DNA of 64,000 bases from NCBI RefSeq assembly GCF_913062585.1, contig NZ_CAJXWX010000001.1, positions 1 to 64,000 of the forward strand, read 5' to 3'. Below the pieces are notes generated by a model. It was given only the letters and a program-made list of their open reading frames with translations. It was not told the DNA's origin and did not search any database. The DNA comes from an uncultured Sphingomonas sp. Lineage in GTDB: Bacteria > Pseudomonadota > Alphaproteobacteria > Sphingomonadales > Sphingomonadaceae. A program made the translations under genes and the position numbers. How positions within the stretch are numbered: position 1 is the stretch's first letter; each line of letters starts with the position of its first letter. Positions 39,465-47,463 of the stretch are shown here, in pieces.

Positions 39465-40136
39465 TTAAATTTCGGCAAGCTGTCCGGTCGCGATCACGGG
39501 TCCTGTCGGTGTCGCCTTGGGCGAACCGCCCTTCGGCTCGATGGAGATGGCCAATGTGGTCCCGCGGGCGACGGCGACCCCGGGGGAAATCTTCAGGGGC
39601 ACCCCGCGCCCATGATCCAGCAGACCGGCGGCATGGGGAATCCCGTCGCCGCCGATCGCCCATAGCTGCGCGTCCCGGCCGCTGGCCGGGGCCGGTACGT
39701 CGCGCAGCTTCAACAGGCGGGTGCTCGGATCGAAAAAGGCCGTGATCGGCGCGGCATGGTCCGGGGTCAGGACGGCAAAGAGCAGCGGCGCGGGCCGGCT
39801 GACCGTCGGCGCCACCGGTGGCGTGTCGGGACGGGTGATCACGACCGTCAGCAGGATCGCCGCCGCCAGGCTGGCGACGCCCGCAACCGCGCGCCAAGGT
39901 CCTGTACGGTGGTTGTCATTGTCGCCGACCGCCAGGATCTTGCGCGCCACCTCGACGCTCGGCGCGACGGGTTCGATCTCAAGATAAAACGCCGCCAGAT
40001 ACCGTTTCCACAGCGCGACATCGCGCGCGAATGCGGAATCCTCGTGCATCCGACGCAAAGCCGCGGCCTGCTCGTCGCTGTCGAGAACACCGAGCGCCAA
40101 TTCCGCTGCGGTCAGATCGGTCTCGTCAGGCGTCAT
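39465..40136 (-). CDS. Anti-sigma factor (RskA-like)
   Basis: This 223-residue single-pass membrane protein has a cytoplasmic domain of about 95 residues (LTAAELALGVLDSDEQAAAL, WKRYLAAFYLEIEPVAPSVE), one membrane helix (VAGVASLAAAILLTVVI) and a periplasmic RskA-type domain with DAQLWAIGGDGIPHAAGLL and TLAISIEPKGGSP. It overlaps the end of the sigma-factor gene by 11 bases, so the two are coupled. It should hold the sigma factor inactive at the membrane until released by proteolysis. Confidence 0.9.
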   Translation of the reverse strand: MTPDETDLTAAELALGVLDSDEQAAALRRMHEDSAFARDVALWKRYLAAFYLEIEPVAPSVEVARKILAVGDNDNHRTGPWRAVAGVASLAAAILLTVVITRPDTPPVAPTVSRPAPLLFAVLTPDHAAPITAFFDPSTRLLKLRDVPAPASGRDAQLWAIGGDGIPHAAGLLDHGRGVPLKISPGVAVARGTTLAISIEPKGGSPKATPTGPVIATGQLAEI

Positions 40137-40686
40137 CGTCGAGACACTCCTTGAGCCGCTCGAGGCCGCGCTTGATCCGGCTTTTCATGGTGCTTGTCGG
40201 AACGCCGCGCCGATCGGCGAGCACGGCGTAGGTGACGCCCTCGAAAAAGGCCGTTCGGATGGCGTCGCTCTGCGTGTCGCTCAGGCGATCCATGCAACCT
40301 TGGAGTTTGCGCTCCTCCTCGTCGAGCAACAGGCTGTCGATGGCCAGGCGGCCCGGTGCGGCGGGCTCTGCCACGGTGTCGATGGACGCGGCAGGGCGTC
40401 GGCCCAAGGCACGGCGATGATCGATGGCGCGATTGCGGGCGATCGTGGCCAGCCAGGCGAACGGACTGGCCTGCCCCGGTTCATAGGCACCGGCCCGTCG
40501 CCAAATGATAGCGTAGACCTCCTGCAGAACGTCCTCCGCCGCTTGTCGCTCACCGCAGATACGAACGCAGATGCCAAAAAGCTTCGCGGAGGTGAGCGCA
40601 TATAATCGGCGAAAAGCGGCGCGATCCTCGCGACCGGTGGCGACCAGGGCTTCGACAAGCGCCTGCCGACTGTCAGGTTGGTTCAT
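40126..40686 (-). CDS. ECF-type RNA polymerase sigma factor (SigK/RpoE group)
   Basis: In this 186-residue protein, region 2 is AFRRLYALTSAKLFGICVRI, CGERQAAEDVLQEVYAIIWR and SPFAWLATIARNRAIDHRRA; region 4 is LSDTQSDAIRTAFFEGVTYA and GVPTSTMKSRIKRGLERLKE. The ATG at 40686 gives the conserved start; an upstream reading adds 23 unlikely residues. Pairing with an RskA-like anti-sigma factor places it with SigK-type factors, which respond to envelope or oxidative stress. No clear autoregulated promoter was found upstream. Confidence 0.92.
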   Translation of the reverse strand: MNQPDSRQALVEALVATGREDRAAFRRLYALTSAKLFGICVRICGERQAAEDVLQEVYAIIWRRAGAYEPGQASPFAWLATIARNRAIDHRRALGRRPAASIDTVAEPAAPGRLAIDSLLLDEEERKLQGCMDRLSDTQSDAIRTAFFEGVTYAVLADRRGVPTSTMKSRIKRGLERLKECLDDDA

Positions 40687-40785
40687 CGTCACTGCGGATG
40701 AGATACCGACGCGCCCTTCATCAGGCAACCAAATGATCCTGTCCGATAACGGCATTCGGTCCGCCGAGCCGCCGCGACACCGGAG

Positions 40786-41067
40786 TCAGGCGACGGTCAC
40801 CCCTTTCCAAAAGGCGATGCGGCCGCGAATTTTCGCCACCTCGGGTTTGGGATCAGGATAGTACCAGGCGGCGTCGGCATTATCGGCCCCATCGACATGC
40901 AGCCCGTAATAATGGGCCGTGCCCTTCCACGGGCAGATCGACAGGGTGTCGCTGGGGCGGAGGACCGACGGGTCGACCGCTTCGGCGGGGAAATAGTGAT
41001 TGCCCTCGACGACCACGGTGTCGTCGCTTCTGGCGATAACCGATCCGTTCCAGCGCGCCTCGACCAT
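40786..41067 (-). CDS. DUF427-family protein
   Basis: This 93-residue soluble protein has the complete DUF427 pattern: WNGSVIARSDDTVVVEGNHY, FPAEAV, CPWKGTAHYYGLHVDG and AAWYYPDPKPEV, then IRGRIAFWKGV. CPWKG and AWYYPxP are invariant in the family, whose structure resembles a ligand-binding beta-tent; the function is not established. The start at 41067 was chosen over an extra MHRRRK leader. It lies 100 bases upstream of the sigma-factor gene in the same direction. Confidence 0.88.
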   Translation of the reverse strand: MVEARWNGSVIARSDDTVVVEGNHYFPAEAVDPSVLRPSDTLSICPWKGTAHYYGLHVDGADNADAAWYYPDPKPEVAKIRGRIAFWKGVTVA

Positions 41068-41171
41068 TTTGCGTCTCCTGTGCATCGGAGCGTCGGATCG
41101 CGACGATCCGCTCCCAGGCTTCGATAACGAATGAGGGAATTTTTTATCCCGGATCGTGGTAGCAGGGCATC

Positions 41172-41369
41172 ATGCTAAAGACACGAATGAGGCGCCTGGG
41201 CGCCGAACAGCAGCGTTCGCTCGGCCGCCTTGCGGCGATCGAGGCGGCGGTGGCCGCGCTCGGCAACGAAGACCTGCTCGATCTCGCGGACATCTTCGCC
41301 ACAGGGAATCCGACGCCCCTGCGCGAGATGGCGGAAACCGAAATGCGGAAACGGAACATCAGCCTCTAA
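41172..41369 (+). CDS. Small hypothetical protein, 65 residues
   Basis: I recognise no family. It is a short helical protein (RLGAEQQRSLGRLAAIEAAV, AALGNEDLLDLADIFATGNP, TPLREMAETEMRKRNISL) with regular charge pattern, suggesting a real small gene rather than a shadow. Its ATG is preceded by CAGGG. It is divergent from the DUF427 gene and points toward the LysR gene on the other strand. Confidence 0.55.
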   Translation: MLKTRMRRLGAEQQRSLGRLAAIEAAVAALGNEDLLDLADIFATGNPTPLREMAETEMRKRNISL

Positions 41370-41420
41370 GGCGGCGCGGCGTCCGGGGTCGTCGACGTCC
41401 GACCGAATGGCCGAGGGGAA

Positions 41421-42335
41421 TCAGGCTGCGGTCCGTCCCTTCATCTCGCTCACGACGTCGCCGATCAGGGCCCGGAGCCAGCGGTGGGCGGGATCGTGCC
41501 GATAGCGTACGTGCCACGCCATCTCGACGGGGAAGCTGCCGAGGTCGACGGGGGCGGACAGGATCTTCAGGCGCCGGTCCTGCATCAGCCGCTCGCAGAT
41601 GAGCGAAGGCAATGTGGCGCAATAGTCCGTCACCGCCACCATCTCGGCAACCGCGAAGAAGTTGGTCACCGATATCGCGACGTCGCGCTTCAACTGCTGC
41701 TGCGCGAGCGCCTGGAACAGGCCGGCCCGCATCCGGCCCGGCGGCACGATATTGACGTGCTTCATCGTCTCGAATTGTTCGCGCGTCATCGCCTCGCCAA
41801 TATCCGGATGGTCGGCGCGGACGGCGCAGGCGAGCCCTTCGTCCATCAGGTGCTGCACGACGAGGTTGTCGGGCGGATCGACGATGCGGCCGATCACGAG
41901 CGCCGTCGTCCCGGAGACGACACCGGTTTCGGCGAGATCGTTCCCATACGGCGTCAGCCGGAGCTTGATGCCAGGCGCCACCTTCTGCAGGCGCGCCACG
42001 ATGGCGGGAACGAGGACGAACTCGACATAGCCGTTCGGCGCAATGGTGAAGAGCCGTTCCGCCTTGGCAGGGTCGAACGCCTGTTGCCCCAGGACAGCAT
42101 CGTCGAGCTGCGCGAGCGCCTCGGCGATCATCGGCGCGAGTTCGAGCGCGATCGGCGTGGGCTGGATGCCGTATCGCTCGCGGATGAACAGCTGGTCCTG
42201 CAGCATCAGCCGCAAACGCGAGAGGGCGTTGGACAAAGCGGGCTGCGTCATGCCCATACGCTCGGCAGCCCGCGTGACGCTGCGCTCCTCCATGAGCGCG
42301 ACGAAGATGGGGAGCAGGTTCAGATCGTACCGCAT
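41421..42335 (-). CDS. LysR-family regulator (NodD-like group)
   Basis: This 304-residue protein has RYDLNLLPIFVALMEERSVT and RAAERMGMTQPALSNALSRL at the N-terminus, typical of the NodD/SyrM branch of LysR. The effector domain includes RLFTIAPNGYVEFVLVPAIV and a late FPVEMAWHVRYRHDPAHRWL. It is divergent from the PfpI-like gene at 42449 and the monooxygenase after it, its probable targets. The effector is unknown. Confidence 0.9.
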   Translation of the reverse strand: MRYDLNLLPIFVALMEERSVTRAAERMGMTQPALSNALSRLRLMLQDQLFIRERYGIQPTPIALELAPMIAEALAQLDDAVLGQQAFDPAKAERLFTIAPNGYVEFVLVPAIVARLQKVAPGIKLRLTPYGNDLAETGVVSGTTALVIGRIVDPPDNLVVQHLMDEGLACAVRADHPDIGEAMTREQFETMKHVNIVPPGRMRAGLFQALAQQQLKRDVAISVTNFFAVAEMVAVTDYCATLPSLICERLMQDRRLKILSAPVDLGSFPVEMAWHVRYRHDPAHRWLRALIGDVVSEMKGRTAA

Positions 42336-42448
42336 CCAGTCATAATGTCGGACGTATATCTGAAATCAAGAAGATAAACTTCTCAAATATGTCGATCAGA
42401 TTCATCTTCCCCCCATCGGCGACGGACGCCGCAGACATGGAGGTTCAG

Positions 42449-43243
42449 ATGAGCAAGGGTCAGGTTCTGGTTCTCGGATCGAATGCAACGCAGATCGACA
42501 TGCGCGGCGGTGGGGCTGCGGCGGTCGGCCAATATCTCAACGAGACGGCAGTGCCCTCGCTGGCACTGCTCGACGCCGGTTACGACATCGTGCTCGCCAC
42601 GCCCGACGGCACCAAGCCGCCTATCGACGAGGCCTCCGATGCGGTGGACCATTTCGGTGGCGACGAAGCGGCCTATGCGCGCGCCAAGGACTTCTTCGCC
42701 AACCATCCCGCGATGAACGATGTCCGCACGCTGCGCTCGGTCATCGATGGCGGTCTGGACGGCTTTGCCGGCGTCTTCGTGCCGGGCGGCCATGCGCCCG
42801 TCGTCGATCTGATGCAGGACCGCGACGCGGGCACGATCCTTCGTCACTTCCACAGAGCGGCCAAGCCGACCGCGCTCCTGTGTCATGGACCGGTCGTCAT
42901 CGTCGCCGCGCTCGATGACGCGCCGGCCTTTCGCGAGGCGCTCGTCGATGGCGACGATGCCAGGGCGGCGGAGCTGGCCCGCGACTGGATCTATGCGGGC
43001 TATCGGATGACGGTATTCTCGGCGAGCGAGGAGAAGATCGCCGAGGAGCATCTGCTGAAGGGCCAGCTGTATTTCGACATGGAGACGGCGCTGCGCTCCG
43101 CTGGCGGCGACGTTTCGGTCACGGACACGCACTTCGCCTCCAACATCGTCATCGACCGCGAACTGATTACGGGGCAGAACCCGGCATCGGATCGCGCGCT
43201 GGCCGACGCGTTGGTCGAGGCCCTCGACCGCAGGGCGGCGTGA
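42449..43243 (+). CDS. DJ-1/PfpI-family class I glutamine-amidotransferase-like protein
   Basis: This 264-residue soluble protein has the nucleophile elbow PTALLCHGPVVIVAAL (Cys), FVPGGHAPVVDLM before it, and GYRMTVFSASEEKIAEE after it, as in Hsp31/YhbO-like members that act as glyoxalase III, protein deglycase or chaperone. The ATG at 42449 follows GGAGG; an upstream ATG at 42389 lacks one. The next gene, a small monooxygenase, starts 71 bases later. The LysR gene upstream is divergent. Confidence 0.85.
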   Translation: MSKGQVLVLGSNATQIDMRGGGAAAVGQYLNETAVPSLALLDAGYDIVLATPDGTKPPIDEASDAVDHFGGDEAAYARAKDFFANHPAMNDVRTLRSVIDGGLDGFAGVFVPGGHAPVVDLMQDRDAGTILRHFHRAAKPTALLCHGPVVIVAALDDAPAFREALVDGDDARAAELARDWIYAGYRMTVFSASEEKIAEEHLLKGQLYFDMETALRSAGGDVSVTDTHFASNIVIDRELITGQNPASDRALADALVEALDRRAA

Positions 43244-43314
43244 ATAGTCGGATGACCGGCGGGGCGCTAAGGATGCGCCCCGCCCCCTACGCCCCATCGA
43301 GAAGGTATCGAGCC

Positions 43315-43611
43315 ATGCCCGCCCCTGTGAAGATCGTCGCCGTCCTGACCGCCCATGCCGACACCGCTGACCAGCTGCGTGCGCTGCTCGACGACATGCT
43401 AGCGCCGAGCCGCGCCGAGCCGGGCAACCTGCGCTACGATCTCTGGCAGGACCAGAGCGATCCGAACCGCTTCATCCTCGACGAACTCTATACGGACGCC
43501 GAGGCCGTCGCCGCGCATCGCGCAATGCCCCATTTTCAGAACTATCTCGCCCGGATCGGGGTGCTTGCCGAACGCTCGGCATTCGTGCTGAACCCGGTCT
43601 CCGCGACGTGA
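43315..43611 (+). CDS. Antibiotic-biosynthesis-monooxygenase (ABM) family protein
   Basis: This 98-residue dimeric ferredoxin-like fold protein reads KIVAVLTAHADTADQLRALL, then PSRAEPGNLRYDLWQDQSDP and NRFILDELYTDAEAVAAHRA, then MPHFQNYL. These are the standard ABM/YgiN motifs; members oxidise quinols or aromatic intermediates, or handle stress-derived quinones. The ATG at 43315 was preferred over an upstream frame without homology. It probably shares a transcript with the PfpI-like gene. The 256 bases after it (43612-43867) hold no gene I can see. Confidence 0.88.
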   Translation: MPAPVKIVAVLTAHADTADQLRALLDDMLAPSRAEPGNLRYDLWQDQSDPNRFILDELYTDAEAVAAHRAMPHFQNYLARIGVLAERSAFVLNPVSAT

Positions 43612-43867
43612 TGCCGTAAATGACGATCTGATCGCGAAGCGCCCCCGGCAGGACGGCCGGGGGCAGACCGCGGCCCTGGCGTATCTGCCGGTTGGCGTCG
43701 GCATGGCCCTGTTCCTTTGGGCGGTTCCTTTGGGCGATCGGATCGGACATGAACGGCCGGTCGTGATTACCGTCGCCGCCCCTCGCTCCGGTCAGCCACC
43801 CGACGCTTGCGGTCGCCTGGACGCTGCAGCACGAGAGGATGGAACGACAAACCAGGCGCCTTTGCCC

Positions 43868-44581
43868 TCACCATGGCACCGTGTCGCCGTGCCGGTCGAT
43901 GAAGCGGAGGCCGGGCCTACCCTGCTGCGCGAGGAGCGTGTCAACCAGATCGGGAATGGCTTCCTCCAGGCTGAACCTGGCCTCGGGGCCGCCCAGGTCC
44001 GTGCGTATCCAGCCCGGCGCCATCAGCACCAGCGGACGGCGATCATCGGCGTGGCGGGCGGCATAGCTTCGCATATACTGGTTCAGCGCGGCCTTGCTGC
44101 CCCGATAGACTTCGTGACCGCCCTTCACATTGTCCGCGATGCTGCCCTGGCCCGACGACATCACACCGATCAGTCCGGTCGGCCGCACCAGCCCCTGTAA
44201 CCCTTCGACGGTCCGCATCACACCCAGCGCATTGGTCAGCATGACCCGCACGAACGCCTCGTCCGACGTCTCGGCGATGGTTTCGTCCTGATCCTGGTTG
44301 GCGGTGCCCGCGTTCACGAACAGCATGTCGTACATGCGATCGGCCAGCGTCTCGCGCAGGGCGGCGATCCGGGCGGGAATGGTGATGTCGAGCCGTTCGA
44401 TCGCGACCTGATCGGGGTGCGTCTCCGCCAGCTCATGCAACGTTGATCGACGATCCTCGCGCACCGTGCCGGTGATGTGCCAGCCCTTCCCGACGAACGC
44501 CTTTGCCATGGCGAGGCCTATGCCGCGCGAGGCGCCGACGAGCAGGAGACTCTTGGCAGGATGTTCGGACGTGTTGACCAT
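43868..44581 (-). CDS. Short-chain dehydrogenase/reductase (SDR)
   Basis: This 237-residue soluble enzyme has SLLLVGASRGIGLAMAKAFV (TGxxxGIG-type cofactor motif), MLFVNAGTANQD (NNAG position), GVMSSGQGSI (Ser) and YRGSKAALNQ (Tyr-x3-Lys), so the catalytic set is complete. The start at 44581 follows AAGGAGCAG. It is divergent from the LysR gene at 44711, its likely regulator. The substrate is unknown; the NADPH-type Arg after the glycine motif suggests reduction of a carbonyl compound. Confidence 0.9.
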   Translation of the reverse strand: MVNTSEHPAKSLLLVGASRGIGLAMAKAFVGKGWHITGTVREDRRSTLHELAETHPDQVAIERLDITIPARIAALRETLADRMYDMLFVNAGTANQDQDETIAETSDEAFVRVMLTNALGVMRTVEGLQGLVRPTGLIGVMSSGQGSIADNVKGGHEVYRGSKAALNQYMRSYAARHADDRRPLVLMAPGWIRTDLGGPEARFSLEEAIPDLVDTLLAQQGRPGLRFIDRHGDTVPW

Positions 44582-44710
44582 GGCGCTGCTCCTTGCGACG
44601 TTGCCCCTCCGATATGAGCGGACCCATGGCAGGCGCCAGACGCACGACATGCAAAGCTCGATTGCACCAGAGGCTATGGATCGGCCGGTCGGGCGGCTAT
44701 GCGATGTGAC

Positions 44711-45631
44711 ATGAGGGAGCTCGACCTCAATCTCCTGACCGCGCTCGACGTGCTGCTGGCCGAGCATAGCGTCACGGCCGCCGCCAGGCGGATGGGCCTG
44801 AGCGTTTCCGCCATGAGCCGGACCTTGGCGCGTCTCCGTGCCGCGACGGGTGATCCCCTGCTCGTCCAGGCGGGGCGGCGCCTGGTGCCGACGCCTTATG
44901 CCGAGCGGCTGGCCGACCGGGTCCATGCGGCCGTGCAGGAAGCGCGGGCGGTGTTGGGGCCGGCCCTGGATGAAATCGATCCGGCATCCCTGGACCGGGT
45001 GTTCACGATCCGCGCCAATGAAGGGTTCATTGCGCTTTTCGCACCCGCGATCGTCACCGCCGTGATGGAGGCCGCCCCCCATGTCCGGCTGAGGTTCGCC
45101 CCCAAGCCGGACAAGGCGGCCACCCCGTTACGCGACGGAGCGATTGACCTCGAAATCGGGACAGCGGGCAGTTCCGCGCCGGAGATGCGCAGCCAACTCC
45201 TCTTCCGGGACCATTTCGTCGGTGCGGCCCGCCCGGATCACCCGTTATTGGCCGAACCGATCACGCCCGCGCGTTACGCCGCCTGTGGGCATGTTGCCGC
45301 GTCCCGCCGGGGCGCGTGGACGGGGCCGGTCGACGACGCCCTGCACCTTATCGGCTTGCAGCGCAGGGTCGTGGCGGTGGTCCCCGGCTTTCTGGACGCC
45401 CTCGCCATTGCAGGCCGATCCGATCTGATCGCGCTGATACCCCGATCCTGTGTCCGAGACGCCAACACGATCACCCATGGCGTGCGGACGTTCGATCTGC
45501 CCGTGGCCACGCCGGAACTGGCGATCAGCATCATGTGGCACCCCCGCCTTCATGCCGATCCGGGTCATCGCTGGTTGCGACAAATACTGGTCTCGGCATG
45601 CAGGACACCCGCCTGGGTCGAACGGCCATGA
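44711..45631 (+). CDS. LysR-family regulator
   Basis: This 306-residue protein begins RELDLNLLTALDVLLAEHSV with TAAARRMGLSVSAMSRTLAR as helix-turn-helix. The effector part includes FTIRANEGFIALFAPAIVTA and ends ISIMWHPRLHADPGHRWLRQ, similar to the NodD-like regulator at 41421. I chose the ATG at 44711 because it gives the family-typical start. It is divergent from the SDR gene. Confidence 0.88.
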   Translation: MRELDLNLLTALDVLLAEHSVTAAARRMGLSVSAMSRTLARLRAATGDPLLVQAGRRLVPTPYAERLADRVHAAVQEARAVLGPALDEIDPASLDRVFTIRANEGFIALFAPAIVTAVMEAAPHVRLRFAPKPDKAATPLRDGAIDLEIGTAGSSAPEMRSQLLFRDHFVGAARPDHPLLAEPITPARYAACGHVAASRRGAWTGPVDDALHLIGLQRRVVAVVPGFLDALAIAGRSDLIALIPRSCVRDANTITHGVRTFDLPVATPELAISIMWHPRLHADPGHRWLRQILVSACRTPAWVERP

Positions 45632-45694
45632 CAGGCGTGGGATCGTCCTGCCCCAACACATCGTCCACTGGGGGAACGGGCGGACGGGTCGCCA

Positions 45695-46072
45695 TCAGGG
45701 GAGACGTTCGCCGACGTCGATCCGGTTGCCATCAGGGTCGGCGAACACGAAGGCGCGCTGACCATATTCCTTATCCATCAGCCCTTTGACGATCCGGACG
45801 CCTTCGGTTTCGCAAATCGCATAAAGGGCCGCCGCGTCGCTCACGAACATGTGCATCACATTGGTGGTCGAGGCCTTGTGGTCCGGCTTTCGACTCAGAT
45901 GGATTTCGGCGCGATCCTTTTTCAGCACCATGAAGCCGACCGGATCGCCATTTTCGAAAATCTTTCGGAAGCCCAGAATGCGCGCGTAAAAGTCATATGC
46001 CACGCGAATGTCGCGAACGCAGATGCTCGGTGCAGTGCGGCCGAACGTCAGGTCGGATAGGGAAGACGACAC
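45695..46072 (-). CDS. VOC-family (glyoxalase/bleomycin-resistance-like) protein
   Basis: This 125-residue protein reads APSICVRDIRVAYDFYARIL, GFRKIFENGDPVGFMVLKKD, RAEIHLSRKPDHK and AFVFADPDGNRIDVGE, the two beta-alpha-beta-beta-beta repeats of the VOC superfamily. A His and a Glu stand where metal ligands are usual, but the first-repeat ligand is not obvious. Members bind antibiotics or act as dioxygenases or glyoxalases; which applies here cannot be told. Confidence 0.85.
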   Translation of the reverse strand: MSSSLSDLTFGRTAPSICVRDIRVAYDFYARILGFRKIFENGDPVGFMVLKKDRAEIHLSRKPDHKASTTNVMHMFVSDAAALYAICETEGVRIVKGLMDKEYGQRAFVFADPDGNRIDVGERLP

Positions 46073-46230
46073 CCTATTTTCCTTCTTGTCGAGCAGGGGC
46101 GGCGGTGCGCATGCGGGTCAGGAGCGGTGTCCGTCTGTCGTTCGAGCATGACGGACCATAGCCTGTCAACATGGGCGGCGTGGCGCGCGGGCATCTTGTA
46201 TGCGCCTCGCATCGGTAGCATCCTGTTTGA

Positions 46231-46773
46231 ATGATGACGCTGCTGCTTCTGGCCATGGCATCTGCCGCGGGCACCGCCTCCCCTGCCCGGCCTTGTTTGC
46301 CCATCGCATCGGATCACCTATCGCCGACACAATCGGCCGTGGATGACCATAAGGCGCTACGAAAGGCCCTTGGCGAACCCATGCCTGACACGCCGACGAT
46401 GGTCATGATGTATGGACGCGGCGGACATCTCGCGACCACGGAATATAGCGTCGTCCTGGCGCGCGGCGCCGATGATGTCTGGCGCGGGACGGCCGTCGGG
46501 CGCAGCCAGATCTGGGTGAAGGACGCGCCCTATAGCCCGTTGAAGCGGATCGAATGGGTGCTCGACACAGCCAAGGCCCGGCAACTGGAGGATGCCCTTG
46601 CGCATCGTTGCCCGTTCGATCGGTCGGCCAAAAAGGTCGATCTATCCACGCCGCCGCCCCGGGGCGTTATCTATCAGCGGATCGACGTGGTTCTGCCGGG
46701 TCGAAAGACCGTCACCTATTATGCCTCAGAGGGGGATGGCGTCATCGCCTCGATCATCCAGCCGCCGGAGTAG
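46231..46773 (+). CDS. Exported hypothetical protein, 180 residues
   Basis: I know no family. A short signal peptide (MMTLLLLAMASAAGTASPA) is followed by a small beta-rich domain with LATTEYSVVLARGADDVWRG, IWVKDAPYSPLKRIEWVLDT, two cysteines that could pair (near residues 22 and 127), and VVLPGRKTVTYYASEGDGV near the end. It is probably periplasmic. It stands alone between the VOC gene and the convergent OmpA-like gene. Confidence 0.65.
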   Translation: MMTLLLLAMASAAGTASPARPCLPIASDHLSPTQSAVDDHKALRKALGEPMPDTPTMVMMYGRGGHLATTEYSVVLARGADDVWRGTAVGRSQIWVKDAPYSPLKRIEWVLDTAKARQLEDALAHRCPFDRSAKKVDLSTPPPRGVIYQRIDVVLPGRKTVTYYASEGDGVIASIIQPPE

Positions 46774-46836
46774 GAAACCCTGCGCCAGCCTGCCGATCGG
46801 CATCCGGCGGCGCTTTTCGAGCCGCATAGCTCCGGG

Positions 46837-47463
46837 TTACGGATTGGCGACCGGCGCGGCCTTGGGCAGGTCTACCCGGATATCGACCCGCCGATTCCTG
46901 GCGCGGCCTTCCGGATCGTCCGAGCCGTCGAGCTTGCGGTTGGGGGCGATGGGACGTGATTCCCCCAGGGGGATGATCGTGATCCGCGCCGCCGCCACCC
47001 CTTTCCCGACGAGATAGTCGCGCGCCGCCTCGGCCCGGTGGCGCGACGCGAGCAGGTTGGACGCATCGGAGCCGCTCGAATCGCTGTGCCCCCAAATCGT
47101 GATCGGTCCGCCCAGCGCCGTCACCGGATCGGCCACCAGTGCGTCGAGCAGGGCCATGCCCGCCTGGTCGGGTTGCGCGCCCTTGGGCGGGAAGGTTATG
47201 GTCCGCTCGACGGGGCCGGCGGGCGGCGTCGGGGTCGGCGACGGCTCGATATCGGCGCGGATGATCGACTTCTTGGCCTCTTCCTGCGCCTCCAGATCGT
47301 TGCCGGGCATCGCCGCATTGGCGACGTTATCGGCCGGGGCTGCAACCTCGCCCGCGTCGTTCGCGACCGCGTCCTGCCGCTGATGGCAGGCGGTCATGCC
47401 CAGACCGAGCAGCACCAGCACAGCGGCGCGCAAGGCCCGCTCGTTCCACTTCGATATCGTCAT
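46837..47463 (-). CDS. OmpA-family lipoprotein
   Basis: This 208-residue protein has a lipobox LGMTAC at about residue 26, a Pro/Ala-rich spacer and a C-terminal OmpA-like peptidoglycan-binding domain: ITIWGHSDSSGSDASNLLAS with RHRAEAARDYLVGKGVAAAR and ARNRRVDIRVDLP. The start overlaps the antiporter stop (ATGA), so it is the second gene of that operon. It likely tethers the outer membrane to the cell wall. Confidence 0.88.
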   Translation of the reverse strand: MTISKWNERALRAAVLVLLGLGMTACHQRQDAVANDAGEVAAPADNVANAAMPGNDLEAQEEAKKSIIRADIEPSPTPTPPAGPVERTITFPPKGAQPDQAGMALLDALVADPVTALGGPITIWGHSDSSGSDASNLLASRHRAEAARDYLVGKGVAAARITIIPLGESRPIAPNRKLDGSDDPEGRARNRRVDIRVDLPKAAPVANP

